64,000 nucleotides of DNA from Citrobacter sp. Awk 4 (GCF_028069725.1 NZ_JANEWG010000023.1:1-64000), one strand, 5' to 3'; counted from the first letter of the stretch, positions 8,104-16,355 are shown. The notes: a model not told the origin generated them from the sequence alone. Translations and numbers: made by a program.

Positions 8104-8787
8104 TTAAACTGAAGCGTAAAATTGTCTGGCGAACTCATCCATGGGGATGGGTTTACCGTATAAATACCCCTGCAGATAAGTCACGTTGCGTGCTTTCAGA
8201 TATGCTGCCTGAACTTCATTTTCAACCCCTTCTGCCACGGTTTGCAGGTGTAACCAGGAGGCCAGATCAATGATATTGTCGATGATATGGACTGAGTGCG
8301 AATCGATGCCAATATTGCTGACAAAGCTCTTGTCGATTTTAAGGACATCAACGTTGAAGCTTTGCAAATACTTGAGGCTGGAATTACCCGTGCCAAAATC
8401 ATCAATGGCGATCAGCACCCCCAGCTTGTGCAGTTCTGCCACCAGCCTTTCCGTCGCACCATCAGTGACCAGCAACTCCCGATCGGTGAGCTCCAGAACC
8501 AGCTTAACAGGGTTGTCACTGAATGCCTGGATGAAGGTCCGGCAGTCCTCCACCAGATTGAAGTCTTTGAACTGGCTGGCACTGATATTGAAAGCGAAAT
8601 GAAAATCTTTCGGCAATAAGTGAACCATAGGAGCAAACTGTTTACGTACCTGAACCATCAATGCCTGGGTCATCGGCACAATGAGGTTACAGCGTTCAGC
8701 TAAAGGGATGAAACTGTCCGGTGGGATAATGCCGAGTGTGGGATGTGTCCACATTACGTGGGTAAGATCAAAGGTTCGTTGACTCAC
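8104..8787 (-). pseudogene. EAL-domain phosphodiesterase, 5'-truncated
   Basis: The visible 227 residues cover most of an EAL domain for cyclic-di-GMP hydrolysis: LGIIPPDSFIPLAE, FNISASQF, the glutamate in LELTDREL, IAIDDFGTGNSSLKYL, LKIDKSFV and AEGVENEVQ. The first motif (the E-x-L that names the family, normally just before RW-x-HP) is absent: the reading frame starts a few codons before WTHP. Homology begins exactly where an IS3-like end lies (8745-8770). Without the first metal-binding Glu the enzyme should be inactive, so I call it a decayed gene. Full-length relatives also carry an N-terminal sensor. Confidence 0.75.
8745..8770 (-). mobile_element. IS3-family terminal-repeat scar
   Basis: On the minus strand the sequence reads TGATCTTACCCA, then six other bases, then GTGGACAC. 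The recalled left end of IS3 is TGATCTTACCCA, six bases, GTGGACAC, so 20 of 26 positions agree at the right spacing. The interior is missing: EAL codons for Trp-Thr-His-Pro begin at the GTGGACAC. This suggests an element-adjacent deletion joined at a short shared sequence. The match rests on memory of IS3. Confidence 0.5.
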
Positions 8788-8923
8788 CAGAACCCAGACC
8801 TTTCAGATTCTAATGCGGTGATCTGGCGGGCGATACCTATTAGCCGCAAAGCAGTCTAGAGCTGGCAGGTTAAGATCAGTATAATGGCCTGATATACATC
8901 CACAATTTGTAATGTGAGAAACG

Positions 8924-9715
8924 ATGAATAGTAACCTGACCAAGATATGTTACCGTGGTGAGACTGGTGAAAGCGATCTAAGAACGTTGATGTTTGGCGA
9001 GATTCTATACATCTCATTACGGGATGTTTTAGTCACGCTTAATAAAGAAAACAGAGAATTAAACGCTGACTACACTGTAAAATCGATGGCAGGGATCATC
9101 AGGGCTCAATTGCAGGCGCTTGATCCTGACGAATATATGACAACAGACGTTGAGAATGGTGTGTTTGAGGGGCAAAAAGAAATTTTTGTCACTCAGCCTG
9201 GTTTGTATCGCGTCATGTCGAGTGACCGAAGCGCTGCCGGTAAGCGGTTTCAAAAATGGTTATTTCATGAAGTCATACCATCACTGACTAAACATGGCGT
9301 TTACCCACCTCCACCAGAAGCGAAAGGTTCGGCCCTTGCACAAATGGCAGAAATCCTTGCACAAAACTCACGAGCATTGGCTGATGCTATCCATAGACAT
9401 GAGAAATTGGTAGAAGATGTCTCGCAGGTTAAAGGCAAGGTTGCAGATGTCGAAAGCCGCTTGAACCTACTGGAATCTGCACCTTCAGTTGTCACTGAAG
9501 ACATGCAGTCCCTTGATAGTCGGCTCGCTTTTTTGGACATGAGCATGGAAGAAAAACACACCACTGAGACTTTAGCCTGGTGTGAAAACATTTCAATCCA
9601 AAATAACAGGAAGGTGGTTCGCAAGGATTGCAGAGAGAACTCACTCTTTACAACGCAGACTATCGACGAAGCGATAGCTATAATGACTGAAAGTGGGAAA
9701 ATTACGCCAAATTGA
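8924..9715 (+). CDS. BRO-N domain protein (phage antirepressor-like)
   Basis: 263 residues. The N-terminal ~110 residues form a BRO-N domain: LYISLRDVLVTLNKENRELN, the FVTQPGLYRVMSSDRSAAGKRFQKWLFHEVIPSL block is diagnostic. BRO-N domains bind DNA and occur in phage antirepressors. The rest (about 125-200) is a likely coiled coil (EKLVEDVSQVKGKVADVESRL). In antirepressors a second KilA/ANT domain usually follows; none is recognised here. It faces the opposite way to the other genes of the element. A role in relieving repression of this or another prophage is an inference. Confidence 0.75.
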   Translation: MNSNLTKICYRGETGESDLRTLMFGEILYISLRDVLVTLNKENRELNADYTVKSMAGIIRAQLQALDPDEYMTTDVENGVFEGQKEIFVTQPGLYRVMSSDRSAAGKRFQKWLFHEVIPSLTKHGVYPPPPEAKGSALAQMAEILAQNSRALADAIHRHEKLVEDVSQVKGKVADVESRLNLLESAPSVVTEDMQSLDSRLAFLDMSMEEKHTTETLAWCENISIQNNRKVVRKDCRENSLFTTQTIDEAIAIMTESGKITPN

Positions 9716-9765
9716 AGACCCGGGGGTTCAGGTTATCTGCTGGCTATATCATTGAACTCTGTCGT

Positions 9766-9795
9766 AAAAAAGGCCTTCCCACGCAGAGAAGGCCC
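9766..9795 (-). terminator. rho-independent terminator of the Gp2-type gene
   Basis: On the minus strand GGCCTTC and GAAGGCC form a 7-bp stem around a 9-nt loop, followed by a run of six T. It lies 11 nt beyond the stop of the gene at 9806-10420. Confidence 0.75.
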
Positions 9796-9805
9796 AATAC
9801 GAGGG

Positions 9806-10420
9806 TTACTTACGGCTACCACCGAAGTTACGTTCCCCTTCTTCGTAATTTTTGCTTTCGAGTTTGGTCAGGTAGTCCAGCCGTATGAACAACATACCGT
9901 ACTCATAGATATAATCCGGAGAGTTTTGATCCAGAATATATCGACAGTTTTCAGGGAAGTGGACCAGCCCATGGTAGTCTTCCATATCCATGCCTAACGC
10001 GCTGTACCAGGCTCTGGTAATCATCATGCGTAAGCTGGTATCAACTTTGTCATCACCTAAATGCTTGTAAGCCTGTTCGTTAAATATCAGGCAAACGTGG
10101 AAGTGGCATTTGCCTGACTGGCTGTATTCTTTAGCCCACAGACTACGCAGTGTATTGGGGTGGACCCGTGTACCGTTACGTCTCCTGCGGCGTTCACTGT
10201 TTTTAAGTATCTCTTTTAGTGAGTTAATAAACCGGGATATTGCGCCTGGTTCCAGGTTAGGGAAGCAGCAGACGGTATCTTCCAGTATTGGGGGATAATG
10301 AGTATCAACACGCACAACAGTAATGCTGGTATAATCATCCGTGGCATAATCGATCACCTCCTGCATGGTATCCAAATTTTCTTCGTTGTGTAATCCATGA
10401 GTTCCTAAGTACGTTTTCAT
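9806..10420 (-). CDS. YagK/YfjJ (inovirus Gp2-type) protein with HUH-like motif
   Basis: 204 residues. The central part matches the YagK/YfjJ C-terminal family, related to inovirus Gp2: LWAKEYSQSGKCHFHVCLIF, then NEQAYKHLG and MITRAWYSALG. The His-Phe-His triplet flanked by hydrophobic residues looks like the metal-binding HUH motif of rolling-circle replication enzymes. In CP4-57 the homologue YfjJ lies in the equivalent position behind intA and alpA. A role in replication of the excised element is plausible but unproven; I cannot point to the nucleophilic tyrosine with confidence. Confidence 0.7.
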   Translation of the reverse strand: MKTYLGTHGLHNEENLDTMQEVIDYATDDYTSITVVRVDTHYPPILEDTVCCFPNLEPGAISRFINSLKEILKNSERRRRRNGTRVHPNTLRSLWAKEYSQSGKCHFHVCLIFNEQAYKHLGDDKVDTSLRMMITRAWYSALGMDMEDYHGLVHFPENCRYILDQNSPDYIYEYGMLFIRLDYLTKLESKNYEEGERNFGGSRK

Positions 10421-10729
10421 AATATATACCTATGTGCTTGGTCCTACGGTCTGTCAGGGACCATATAGGGGATTGCCATACAGGCAGGGAAATGTTTAAT
10501 CAAAGTTAGGGGTATATACTGGTCTCAGATCCTAGTACTGGCATACTGTTGTGATCTGATTGGTAATATACCTTTTAGCTCCCCATTAACAGGTAGCAAT
10601 AGGGTAAGGGTGATATAACGATCAGTATAGTAGCCATTATAATACCTTTTCCTACACCTAAATTTGAAACGAACGCAGCCCCAGCCTGTGATGGCTGTTA
10701 AAAAATTACTCTGCAATTAGCTTTTGAAA
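10421..10729. other. AT-rich intergenic region, possible origin or promoter
   Basis: No convincing gene. The stretch holds several variants of a GGTATAT-like word (GGGTATATACTGG near 10510, GGTAATATACC near 10560, GGTATTATAA on the other strand near 10640) and a GGTCCtacggtctgtcaGGGACC hairpin near 10440-10465. Located directly upstream of a Gp2-type gene, it could contain a replication origin, or just the promoters. Confidence 0.3.
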
Positions 10730-11308
10730 CTAACCGATAATTCCGTTACTCCAGTGCCGTTTAACGGTAGATAAGCTGATACCCAATTTCTTAGCTGTCT
10801 CTGCCTGACTGTATCTGGCTGACTTAAGCTTTGTGATATCATTTCTGTATTTGCTGCCCTCCTTTCTCCCTAATGGTTTTTTAACATGCCGATATCTGCT
10901 TTTGGTTGATTTCAGATTATGTATGTCGATCGTACTCTGACGTGCTATCAAATAAGACATACAGCTTTCTGCAGAAGGTTCTATCCTTGAGTCAGGATGG
11001 TAACTGTAGATGAAAATGTCTTTTTGAAGGCAAAAAAATAAAATTTCCTGTAAGTCCTCCACTGTTCTGCCAAGACAGCTTAAATCAGGAATGACAAGCA
11101 TGTCCTGTCGGTTCATTTCATGGTTAATCAATTGCCTGAGCAAACGTTGTTTTGAAACAACCTCCTTAATATCTACCTGCTCGATCACAACATGTTCAGG
11201 TGGAATATTAAACTTCTGGCATATCTCTGTAAGCGAGTGATGATCTTCTATGCTCTCTTGCTGTCCACTACTGCACATGGTGTAAAAAAATGAACGCATC
11301 TGATGCAC
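10730..11308 (-). CDS. serine-recombinase-like protein with altered active site
   Basis: 192 residues laid out like a small resolvase/invertase: N-terminal catalytic-type domain (about 1-140) and a C-terminal helix-turn-helix of Hin type (AETAKKLGISLSTVKRHW, near 170-190). The segment LVIPDLSCLGRTVEDLQEIL corresponds to the family motif L-x-R-LGR-x3-DL, but the first arginine is Cys here. The N-terminal serine region (FFYTMCSSGQQE) is also poorly conserved. Loss of an active-site arginine suggests that it does not recombine DNA efficiently and may act as a DNA-binding regulator. No inverted-repeat invertible segment was found nearby. Confidence 0.65.
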   Translation of the reverse strand: MHQMRSFFYTMCSSGQQESIEDHHSLTEICQKFNIPPEHVVIEQVDIKEVVSKQRLLRQLINHEMNRQDMLVIPDLSCLGRTVEDLQEILFFCLQKDIFIYSYHPDSRIEPSAESCMSYLIARQSTIDIHNLKSTKSRYRHVKKPLGRKEGSKYRNDITKLKSARYSQAETAKKLGISLSTVKRHWSNGIIG

Positions 11309-11454
11309 TCCGGTGTCAGAAATTATTTTGTGATATCTGAACTCTTCTGCTTGTACAAAAAATAACCACGTAATAGAAAGTGATTGTCAAAGTTAATTTG
11401 ATTGTTAAAGCTTTTTTTAACTTTTCATAATTGTTTGTTCTTCTCTGTTAATCC

Positions 11455-12168
11455 TTAGTTTCTGCTCTCCCGTGAGTATGGGTTTATAATAATGTCATCC
11501 GGTGTGTTAACACAGTTGGAAGCATCTGTTTTGCGGATCACTGGCAGCATAATTATCATCTCATTCACATGGTAAATATCTATCCAGCAAATAACCGGAT
11601 AAGGCATCACAACCTCCTTTCTTCTTAGAACTTCATTTACTCCAAATATAATCAATTGGGATGTGGAAAAGAGTCGAACTTCTCCAACATCAAAGTAATA
11701 GTCCTCAAAGGAGGTTTTATGGATAAGAATAATGTTCGAATCTCCTGAGACACTTTGTTTAGTCTCATCAAATTTCCTCTGGTTGTAAATGTAGATTGCT
11801 TTTTCCATATCGTAATCCTCCCTTAACGAGGAAAGTCTTTCACGTAAAACTATCTTTTCATCTTTCCCCATGAATTCATCATTGGCGTTCAGCTGAAAGT
11901 AATCCGAAACGGGGATTTTTAACGGACTCCTGATATTCGTCTTCCAGATTAATGAACAGTGTTCTTCCTGTGTTATGCCTAGAGCCCCCCTTGCACGATT
12001 AATGCTTTCTTTTATAGTGAATTTTAGCAGGTCATTTTTTAGTTCCTTTATTGACCATTGATAACGAAGACATTGTTCAAATATATGTACCGTTAACGCT
12101 ACAGAGTCCGATATGACTGAGGAAAGGGATGTATTATTCATTCTGGCATAACGCTCAAGCGTTCCCAT
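11455..12168 (-). CDS. unknown protein of the ssrA element
   Basis: 237 residues, AT-rich coding sequence, no family I recognise. It has no signal peptide or membrane helix. The N-terminal third is helical (ECLRYQWSIKELKNDLLKF-like run) and the C-terminal half has alternating beta-type segments (VICWIDIYHVNEMIIMLPVI). It lies between alpA and the recombinase-like gene on the same strand, so it is probably co-regulated with them. It starts at ATG 12168. Gene-like composition makes it credible, but no role can be assigned. Confidence 0.55.
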   Translation of the reverse strand: MGTLERYARMNNTSLSSVISDSVALTVHIFEQCLRYQWSIKELKNDLLKFTIKESINRARGALGITQEEHCSLIWKTNIRSPLKIPVSDYFQLNANDEFMGKDEKIVLRERLSSLREDYDMEKAIYIYNQRKFDETKQSVSGDSNIILIHKTSFEDYYFDVGEVRLFSTSQLIIFGVNEVLRRKEVVMPYPVICWIDIYHVNEMIIMLPVIRKTDASNCVNTPDDIIINPYSRESRN

Positions 12169-12328
12169 CTCAGATTCATTTTTGTGCGTAAATGTGTATT
12201 TTTTACTGGAAATATTTATTACTCCTCATAATTGACATTGCTATTAATTAATCCTGTTCGTAAAGGGATCGATAATTAATCAGTAAAAAATCATCCTGCA
12301 TCAATGCACAATGAAAATGTCCCCTTTC

Positions 12329-12541
12329 TTACTCGATCGCCTGGGTCCGTTGTAAAATCCATTCGTCTATTTCAGCCTCTATCCAGCCGACAGATTGCAG
12401 TCCTAGACGACGTTGCTTAGGGAACGTTGGGTCATAGCGTGGTGATTTAGGGTTGATCCAGTCATAGATTGTTGAACGTGACATGCCCGTTTTATCGATT
12501 ACTGTAGAAAGACGAAGTATTTTAACATTAGATTTGCTCAT
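12329..12541 (-). CDS. alpA: AlpA-family transcriptional regulator
   Basis: A 70-residue MerR-like/AlpA protein with the family helix-turn-helix ILRLSTVIDKTGMSRSTIYD, the WINPKSPRYDPTFPKQRRLG wing and the ending GWIEAEIDEWIL. In CP4-57 AlpA activates the integrase gene and so promotes excision; in enterobacterial phage satellites it is the master regulator. Here it lies 1.3 kb from the integrase, with one gene between them on the opposite strand. It is AlpA-like by every visible motif. Confidence 0.88.
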   Translation of the reverse strand: MSKSNVKILRLSTVIDKTGMSRSTIYDWINPKSPRYDPTFPKQRRLGLQSVGWIEAEIDEWILQRTQAIE

Positions 12542-12975
12542 ACATGATTACCTTAAATCGCTGTGCTCTGGATGACGTGAGATTAGCTTTAAGGCATATG
12601 ATCTAAAATACAGGTGCCAAAAAAACTTTCTTTTACGAGTGGCAGGCCAGTATATCATTGAAAATTAATTGTTTTATTTTTGCAGGGCAGTTTTTTCGAG
12701 TTACACATGCAGTTATGTTGGGTGCCAGCAATGGTGTTGACAGAACACCCGCGACAATCTGAAGGATTCCGAGCGTTGTATGCCATACCGTAATTAGTGG
12801 AACTCACAGCATTCAGTCATGCTTATGCTGATTCTGGATTACTAGCGGGAAGTATGGCAAACCGTTACCTCCTGTCTTCACGTCTGGTGTTTCATTCAGC
12901 TAAGTAGTAAAAATGAGCAAGGGATGGCAGGGCAAGATCAAGAACAGATGATATTGTGTAACTGACTAATAAAGG
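12542..12975. other. intergenic region between alpA and the 257-residue gene
   Basis: The 434 bp contain no convincing gene, repeat or strong hairpin. It must carry the divergent promoters of alpA and of the gene starting at about 12976. An AT-rich segment near 12650-12690 (TTGAAAATTAATTGTTTTATTT) is the most promoter-like part. Confidence 0.4.
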
Positions 12976-13749
12976 ATGACATGGAATATGCTGGATGTTT
13001 TTTGCTCAGACTTTGAAGGAAAAAGAGACAGATTAAAGACCTGCCTTGAAGGTTCTGGCTTTCTTTACAGACATTCTATCCTTAAGAGTCTGTCACTTCT
13101 GGATGGTACGAATGAAAGCCAGGAATTTGAGTTGTTGCAGGTGAAAATATATTATCGTGATGATATTCAACGCTGGGAACATCTCAGAACTAAGTGGACT
13201 GTGATGTCTGTAATCGAGGGTTCGCAAAGTCTTAAATACTTTTTCAAAACGAATCTGATGGCTGCAGGGTTATTCCAGCGCTATGGAAGAGATATGTGGG
13301 ATATCAATCAAACGATTGCGATCAAGTCTTTCTTACGGGCGAGTACAATCTTGGGGGAGTGTATTGGCATTGCAGGCTATGGCCCTTTGCTACCTTCGGA
13401 ACTGGCATCAGAAAAGGAGAAGATGGCTAAGAAAAAACAGTCAGCTAGAAAGGGGGGGGGGGCGAAAGCTGAATTATATCTTCCGGTAAAAGAAGAGACG
13501 ATAAGATTGCTCCACCAATATGTTCCCACGAATGGTGGATGGAAAAATAAAACGGTTGCAGCAAAGGCAATAGAAGCAGATTTAGTCGCCTTTGTACAAA
13601 ATTTGAAATCTCAGAACAAAAACTTGGATCTTAATGAAGAGGATATCACAACAGTCGTCAAACGTTGGGAACGCAATGATGAAAGAGTGAAGGCTGCATT
13701 TGAAGATACGGTTAAACAAAAGATACCCGGGATGAATGACTCTGATTAG
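12976..13749 (+). CDS. unknown protein next to the integrase, with poly-G tract
   Basis: 257 residues (253 if translation starts at ATG 12988, which is better spaced from AAGGA). No signal peptide or membrane helix and no family I recognise. The N-terminal half (to about 150) looks like one globular helical domain; a basic linker (KKKQSARKGGGAK) at about 150-165 contains an 11-G run; the C-terminal part resembles a small DNA-binding or adaptor domain. It is convergent with the integrase. The G-run makes its expression potentially switchable by slippage. Confidence 0.6.
   Translation: MTWNMLDVFCSDFEGKRDRLKTCLEGSGFLYRHSILKSLSLLDGTNESQEFELLQVKIYYRDDIQRWEHLRTKWTVMSVIEGSQSLKYFFKTNLMAAGLFQRYGRDMWDINQTIAIKSFLRASTILGECIGIAGYGPLLPSELASEKEKMAKKKQSARKGGGAKAELYLPVKEETIRLLHQYVPTNGGWKNKTVAAKAIEADLVAFVQNLKSQNKNLDLNEEDITTVVKRWERNDERVKAAFEDTVKQKIPGMNDSD
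13452..13462 (+). repeat. 11-bp poly-G tract inside a coding region
   Basis: Eleven consecutive G encode the Lys-Gly-Gly-Gly-Ala linker of the 257-residue protein. Gain or loss of one G moves translation to another frame; the +1 neighbour frame stops at 13489, removing the last ~90 residues. Such tracts are classic slipped-strand phase-variation sites in other bacteria, but uncommon in Enterobacteriaceae. A sequencing error in run length is also possible. Confidence 0.8.
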
Positions 13750-13770
13750 AACTTCCCGTTATTTTTTAGT

Positions 13771-13802
13771 AAAAAATAAGAACCGCGCCTTTGAAGGCGC
13801 GG
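13771..13802 (-). terminator. integrase terminator
   Basis: CCGCGCCTT and AAGGCGCGG form a 9-bp stem at 13783-13802. Read on the minus strand it is followed by TTCTTATTTTTT. It lies 12 nt beyond the integrase stop, between the two convergent genes. Confidence 0.75.
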
Positions 13803-13813
13803 ATTAAGTAGAA

Positions 13814-15055
13814 TCAAACAACAAGCTTTAATACTCCGACACTACATTCGACTATACTTCCCTTATCTGCAGTTTTAACAAAGTCAGCCCACCATTGCAT
13901 CATAGGACGACGTTGCTCAAGGTAATCACTGCGGTTATAAGCGCGACGTACCTCATTTTTGTCTACATGAGCCAGTGCTGCTTCAATGACATCAGGCGGA
14001 AATCCTTCCTCATTGAGTGCCGTACTAGCGATAGAACGTAAACCGTGTGATACGAGTACGCCTCCTAAGCCAGCACGCTTGAGTGCTGCATTCACTGTTT
14101 GGCTGTTCATTGGCTGGGTTGGTTTGATACGACTGGGAAAGATAAATTCTCGACCACCGCTGAGAGACTTCATCATTTCCAGAATAGCGAGAGCCCCATC
14201 AGATAATGGAACCGTATGGTCCCGGTTCATTTTCATTCGAGCAGCAGGAATTTTCCATTCGCTGGCATTGAAATCGATTTCATCCCATCGAGCCTCAGCA
14301 GCTTCGGCAGGGCGGGTGATGGTGAGAAGTTGCCACATGAACAGGCATCTTGTGGACAAGCTGATACTTGCCGTACGCATAGTCTGCATTAGCTGTGGAA
14401 GTTGATCCGGGCGGATGCTTGGCATGTTTTTCTTTTGCGGTTTCTCGAATGCTTTCCCGATGTTTACGCTGGGAACCGCATCAATCAGGCCCGTGTTCTG
14501 CGCATAAATCATGACTTCGTTAATACGCTGACAAAGGCGGCGAACAGTCTCTAATGCACCTCTGGCCTGAACCGGTTGAACTGCTTTAACCAGAGTATGA
14601 GCCTTAATCTCAGTGACACTGATATCACCGATTGCTGGAAAAACATCTCTCTCAAGTGAGCGCCAGATATCGTCGGCATAGTCCTCTGTTACGCTGGCTT
14701 TCTTCACATTCCACCAACGTTCGGCGACTAACAAGAAAGTGTTGGTTTTGGCCTCTTGTGAATTTCTGACCTGTTCTTTCTGATGTTCCTGGGGATCAAT
14801 GTCTTTCGCCAATAAAACTTTAGATTCGGCTCTGAGTTTACGTGCATCAGAAAGCGAGACGGCAGGGTAGGCACCGAAGCTCTGTTTGGTTCTCTGCTTG
14901 GTTAGAGGCCGATAGTAACGGAACTGCCAGAGCTTACTACCGCTGGACTTGATTAGCAGAGTAAGCCCATCACCATCATACAGCTGGTAATCGGCATCTT
15001 TAGGTTTGGCGGCTTTGATTTCCGTATCGGTTAACGGCTTGGTTTTTCTTGCCAT
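13814..15055 (-). CDS. intA: tyrosine integrase, CP4-57 IntA type (ssrA-specific)
   Basis: Starting at ATG 15055 (MARKTKPLTDTEIK) gives 413 residues, the length of E. coli IntA; the frame extends 12 codons further upstream without a better ribosome site. It is a P4-type integrase: N-terminal DUF4102-like arm-binding domain, SAM-like core-binding domain, and catalytic residues in ITRPAEAAEARW (Arg), SHGLRSIAST (His-x-x-Arg), ALAHVDKNEV (His) and AYNRSDYLEQRR (Tyr). It lies just beyond the tmRNA 3' end, the site it is expected to recombine. The catalytic set looks intact, so the element may still be excisable if a partner site exists. Confidence 0.93.
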   Translation of the reverse strand: MARKTKPLTDTEIKAAKPKDADYQLYDGDGLTLLIKSSGSKLWQFRYYRPLTKQRTKQSFGAYPAVSLSDARKLRAESKVLLAKDIDPQEHQKEQVRNSQEAKTNTFLLVAERWWNVKKASVTEDYADDIWRSLERDVFPAIGDISVTEIKAHTLVKAVQPVQARGALETVRRLCQRINEVMIYAQNTGLIDAVPSVNIGKAFEKPQKKNMPSIRPDQLPQLMQTMRTASISLSTRCLFMWQLLTITRPAEAAEARWDEIDFNASEWKIPAARMKMNRDHTVPLSDGALAILEMMKSLSGGREFIFPSRIKPTQPMNSQTVNAALKRAGLGGVLVSHGLRSIASTALNEEGFPPDVIEAALAHVDKNEVRRAYNRSDYLEQRRPMMQWWADFVKTADKGSIVECSVGVLKLVV

Positions 15056-15177
15056 GGGGAGTCTCCATGCGTTTAGGCCCAACGAAAACAATAGAGCTTT
15101 TCGTTGGGCCTATCAATGGGCCTAAAAGGTTCGGATTTAATTAGTTGGCTTCAGACTTCCCAGGACAAATTGAAGGC

Positions 15178-15212
15178 ACAAAAAAGCCCGCAGGGCTTGC
15201 GCCGTGCGGGCT
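15178..15212 (-). terminator. tmRNA gene terminator
   Basis: On the minus strand AGCCCGCA pairs with TGCGGGCT across a 12-nt loop and is followed by TTTTTTGTG. It lies about 50 nt beyond the 3' end of ssrA. This sequence is on the element side of the attachment site, so it is supplied by the element or retained from it. Confidence 0.8.
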
Positions 15213-15258
15213 CTTAGGACTTCATCGGATGACTCTGGTAATCACCGATGGAGAATTT

Positions 15259-15622
15259 TGGTGGAGCTGGCGGGAGTTGAACCCGCGTCCGAAATTCCTA
15301 CATCCTCGGTACTACATGCTTAGTCAGTCTTTACATTCGCCTGGCACCTGCGGACAGACACGCCACTACCAGACTAGCCTGATTAGTTTTAACGCTTCAA
15401 CCCCAGGCAGGGCTTCCACGCGATCTCTTTTGGGTTTGACCTCTCTTTGATCCCCGTCTTAAGAGCGGAAGCTAGGGAGAGAGGGCTCAGAGCAGGTTAT
15501 TAAGCTGCTAAAGCGTAGTTTTCGTCGTTTGCGACTATTTTTTTGCGGCTTTTTACGAGGCCAACCGCCCCTCGGCATGCACCTTGGGTTTCGCAAATCC
15601 CGTCGAATCCAGAATCAGCCCC
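15259..15622 (-). ncRNA. ssrA: transfer-messenger RNA
   Basis: The 5' end on the minus strand reads GGGGCTGATTCTGGATTCGA and the 3' end GTTCAACTCCCGCCAGCTCC then ACCA, the tRNA-Ala-like half with CCA encoded. The length of 364 nt matches enterobacterial tmRNA. The tag reading frame at 15500-15532 encodes ANDENYALAA followed by TAA. With SmpB it rescues stalled ribosomes and tags the peptide for ClpXP. The 3' end serves as attachment site for the adjacent integrase; the sequence is intact, so the function is preserved after insertion. Confidence 0.97.
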
Positions 15623-15872
15623 AATGTGTTAAAGCAAGTATAACAGATTTGTGAAGTCCAATACCAGCCTGTATCTGGTTGCTTTGCGCTCATATAGCGC
15701 TTCTTTCATACGGTTATGTGGTTTATTCAAAGAGTCTGCGACGGTTTATTCGCTTGCAGAAGATCAACGCAGGCAATCATTCCTGGTTAATTTTTTGGAG
15801 ATATTGCCTGGAGGTGAGTGTTGAGGAGTGACCAGCCGTAATAATGAATCTGGTCACAATTTTGGCTGGCGG

Positions 15873-16355
15873 TTATCGTCCTGCATTTTTCATGATACGG
15901 GCTTTATCCAACTGCCACTCACGCTCTTTCACATCCGAACGTTTATCGTGCTGTTTTTTACCTTTTGCTACGCCAATTTTCACTTTGCACCAGGCATTCT
16001 TCCAGTACAAAGAGAGTGCCACGACGGTGTAGCCTTCCCGATTCACGCGGCCATAGAGAGAGTCTAACTCACGTTGATTGAGCAGCAGTTTACGGGTACG
16101 GGTTGGATCGCACACGACGTGCGTAGAGGCCACCGCCATTGGTGTGAAGTTGGCCCCAAACAGGTATGCTTCGCCGTCTTTCAGGATCACATAGCTGTCG
16201 CCGATGTTGGCTTTACCTGCGCGCAAGGATTTGACTTCCCACCCTTGCAGGGCGAGTCCAGCTTCGAACTCTTCTTCGATAAAGTATTCGTGTCGGGCGC
16301 GTTTGTTAAGCGCGATGGTGGCTGAGCCAGGTTTGTGTGCTTTTTTCTTCGTCAT
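15873..16355 (-). CDS. smpB: SsrA-binding protein
   Basis: 160 residues from ATG 16355 ([20 protein letters not shown]), the E. coli length; the frame runs on upstream but earlier starts would add a non-conserved leader. SmpB binds the tRNA-like domain of tmRNA and mimics an anticodon arm. Family motifs include [37 protein letters not shown] and the C-terminal tail [15 protein letters not shown] that enters the empty mRNA channel. It is followed by ssrA 250 nt downstream on the same strand, the universal enterobacterial order. The intervening 250 nt hold the ssrA promoter and nothing else I can name. Confidence 0.97.
   Translation of the reverse strand: MTKKKAHKPGSATIALNKRARHEYFIEEEFEAGLALQGWEVKSLRAGKANIGDSYVILKDGEAYLFGANFTPMAVASTHVVCDPTRTRKLLLNQRELDSLYGRVNREGYTVVALSLYWKNAWCKVKIGVAKGKKQHDKRSDVKEREWQLDKARIMKNAGR

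Larger units (their letters stand above)
8924..15259. mobile_element. ssrA-integrated element (satellite-like, left end unresolved)
   Basis: From the IntA-type integrase next to the tmRNA 3' end leftwards the genes are of mobile origin: integrase, unknown, AlpA, unknown, recombinase-like, Gp2-type and BRO-N. The right boundary is the 3' end of ssrA, the known attachment site of CP4-57-type integrases. I could not find a second copy of the tmRNA 3' end in the first 14 kb, so the left boundary given is only the last clearly mobile gene. The kgu cluster may be part of the same island. Confidence 0.55.

Noticed and set aside
10525-10716. Minus-strand 63-codon frame upstream of the Gp2-type gene
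   Set aside because: Composition is poor, no ribosome site, and the region looks like intergenic DNA with repeated AT-rich words.
10730-11308. Invertible segment controlled by the serine-recombinase-like protein
   Set aside because: No pair of inverted repeats of Hin/Gin type was seen around the gene, and the active site is altered.
1-13800. Second copy of the tmRNA 3' end as the left attachment site
   Set aside because: Scanned by eye for GGTGGAGCTGGCGGGAG and its complement; nothing convincing. It may lie left of the window.
15259-15622. Possible disruption of tmRNA by the element
   Set aside because: The tRNA-like ends and the ANDENYALAA tag frame are complete, so the gene is intact after integration.
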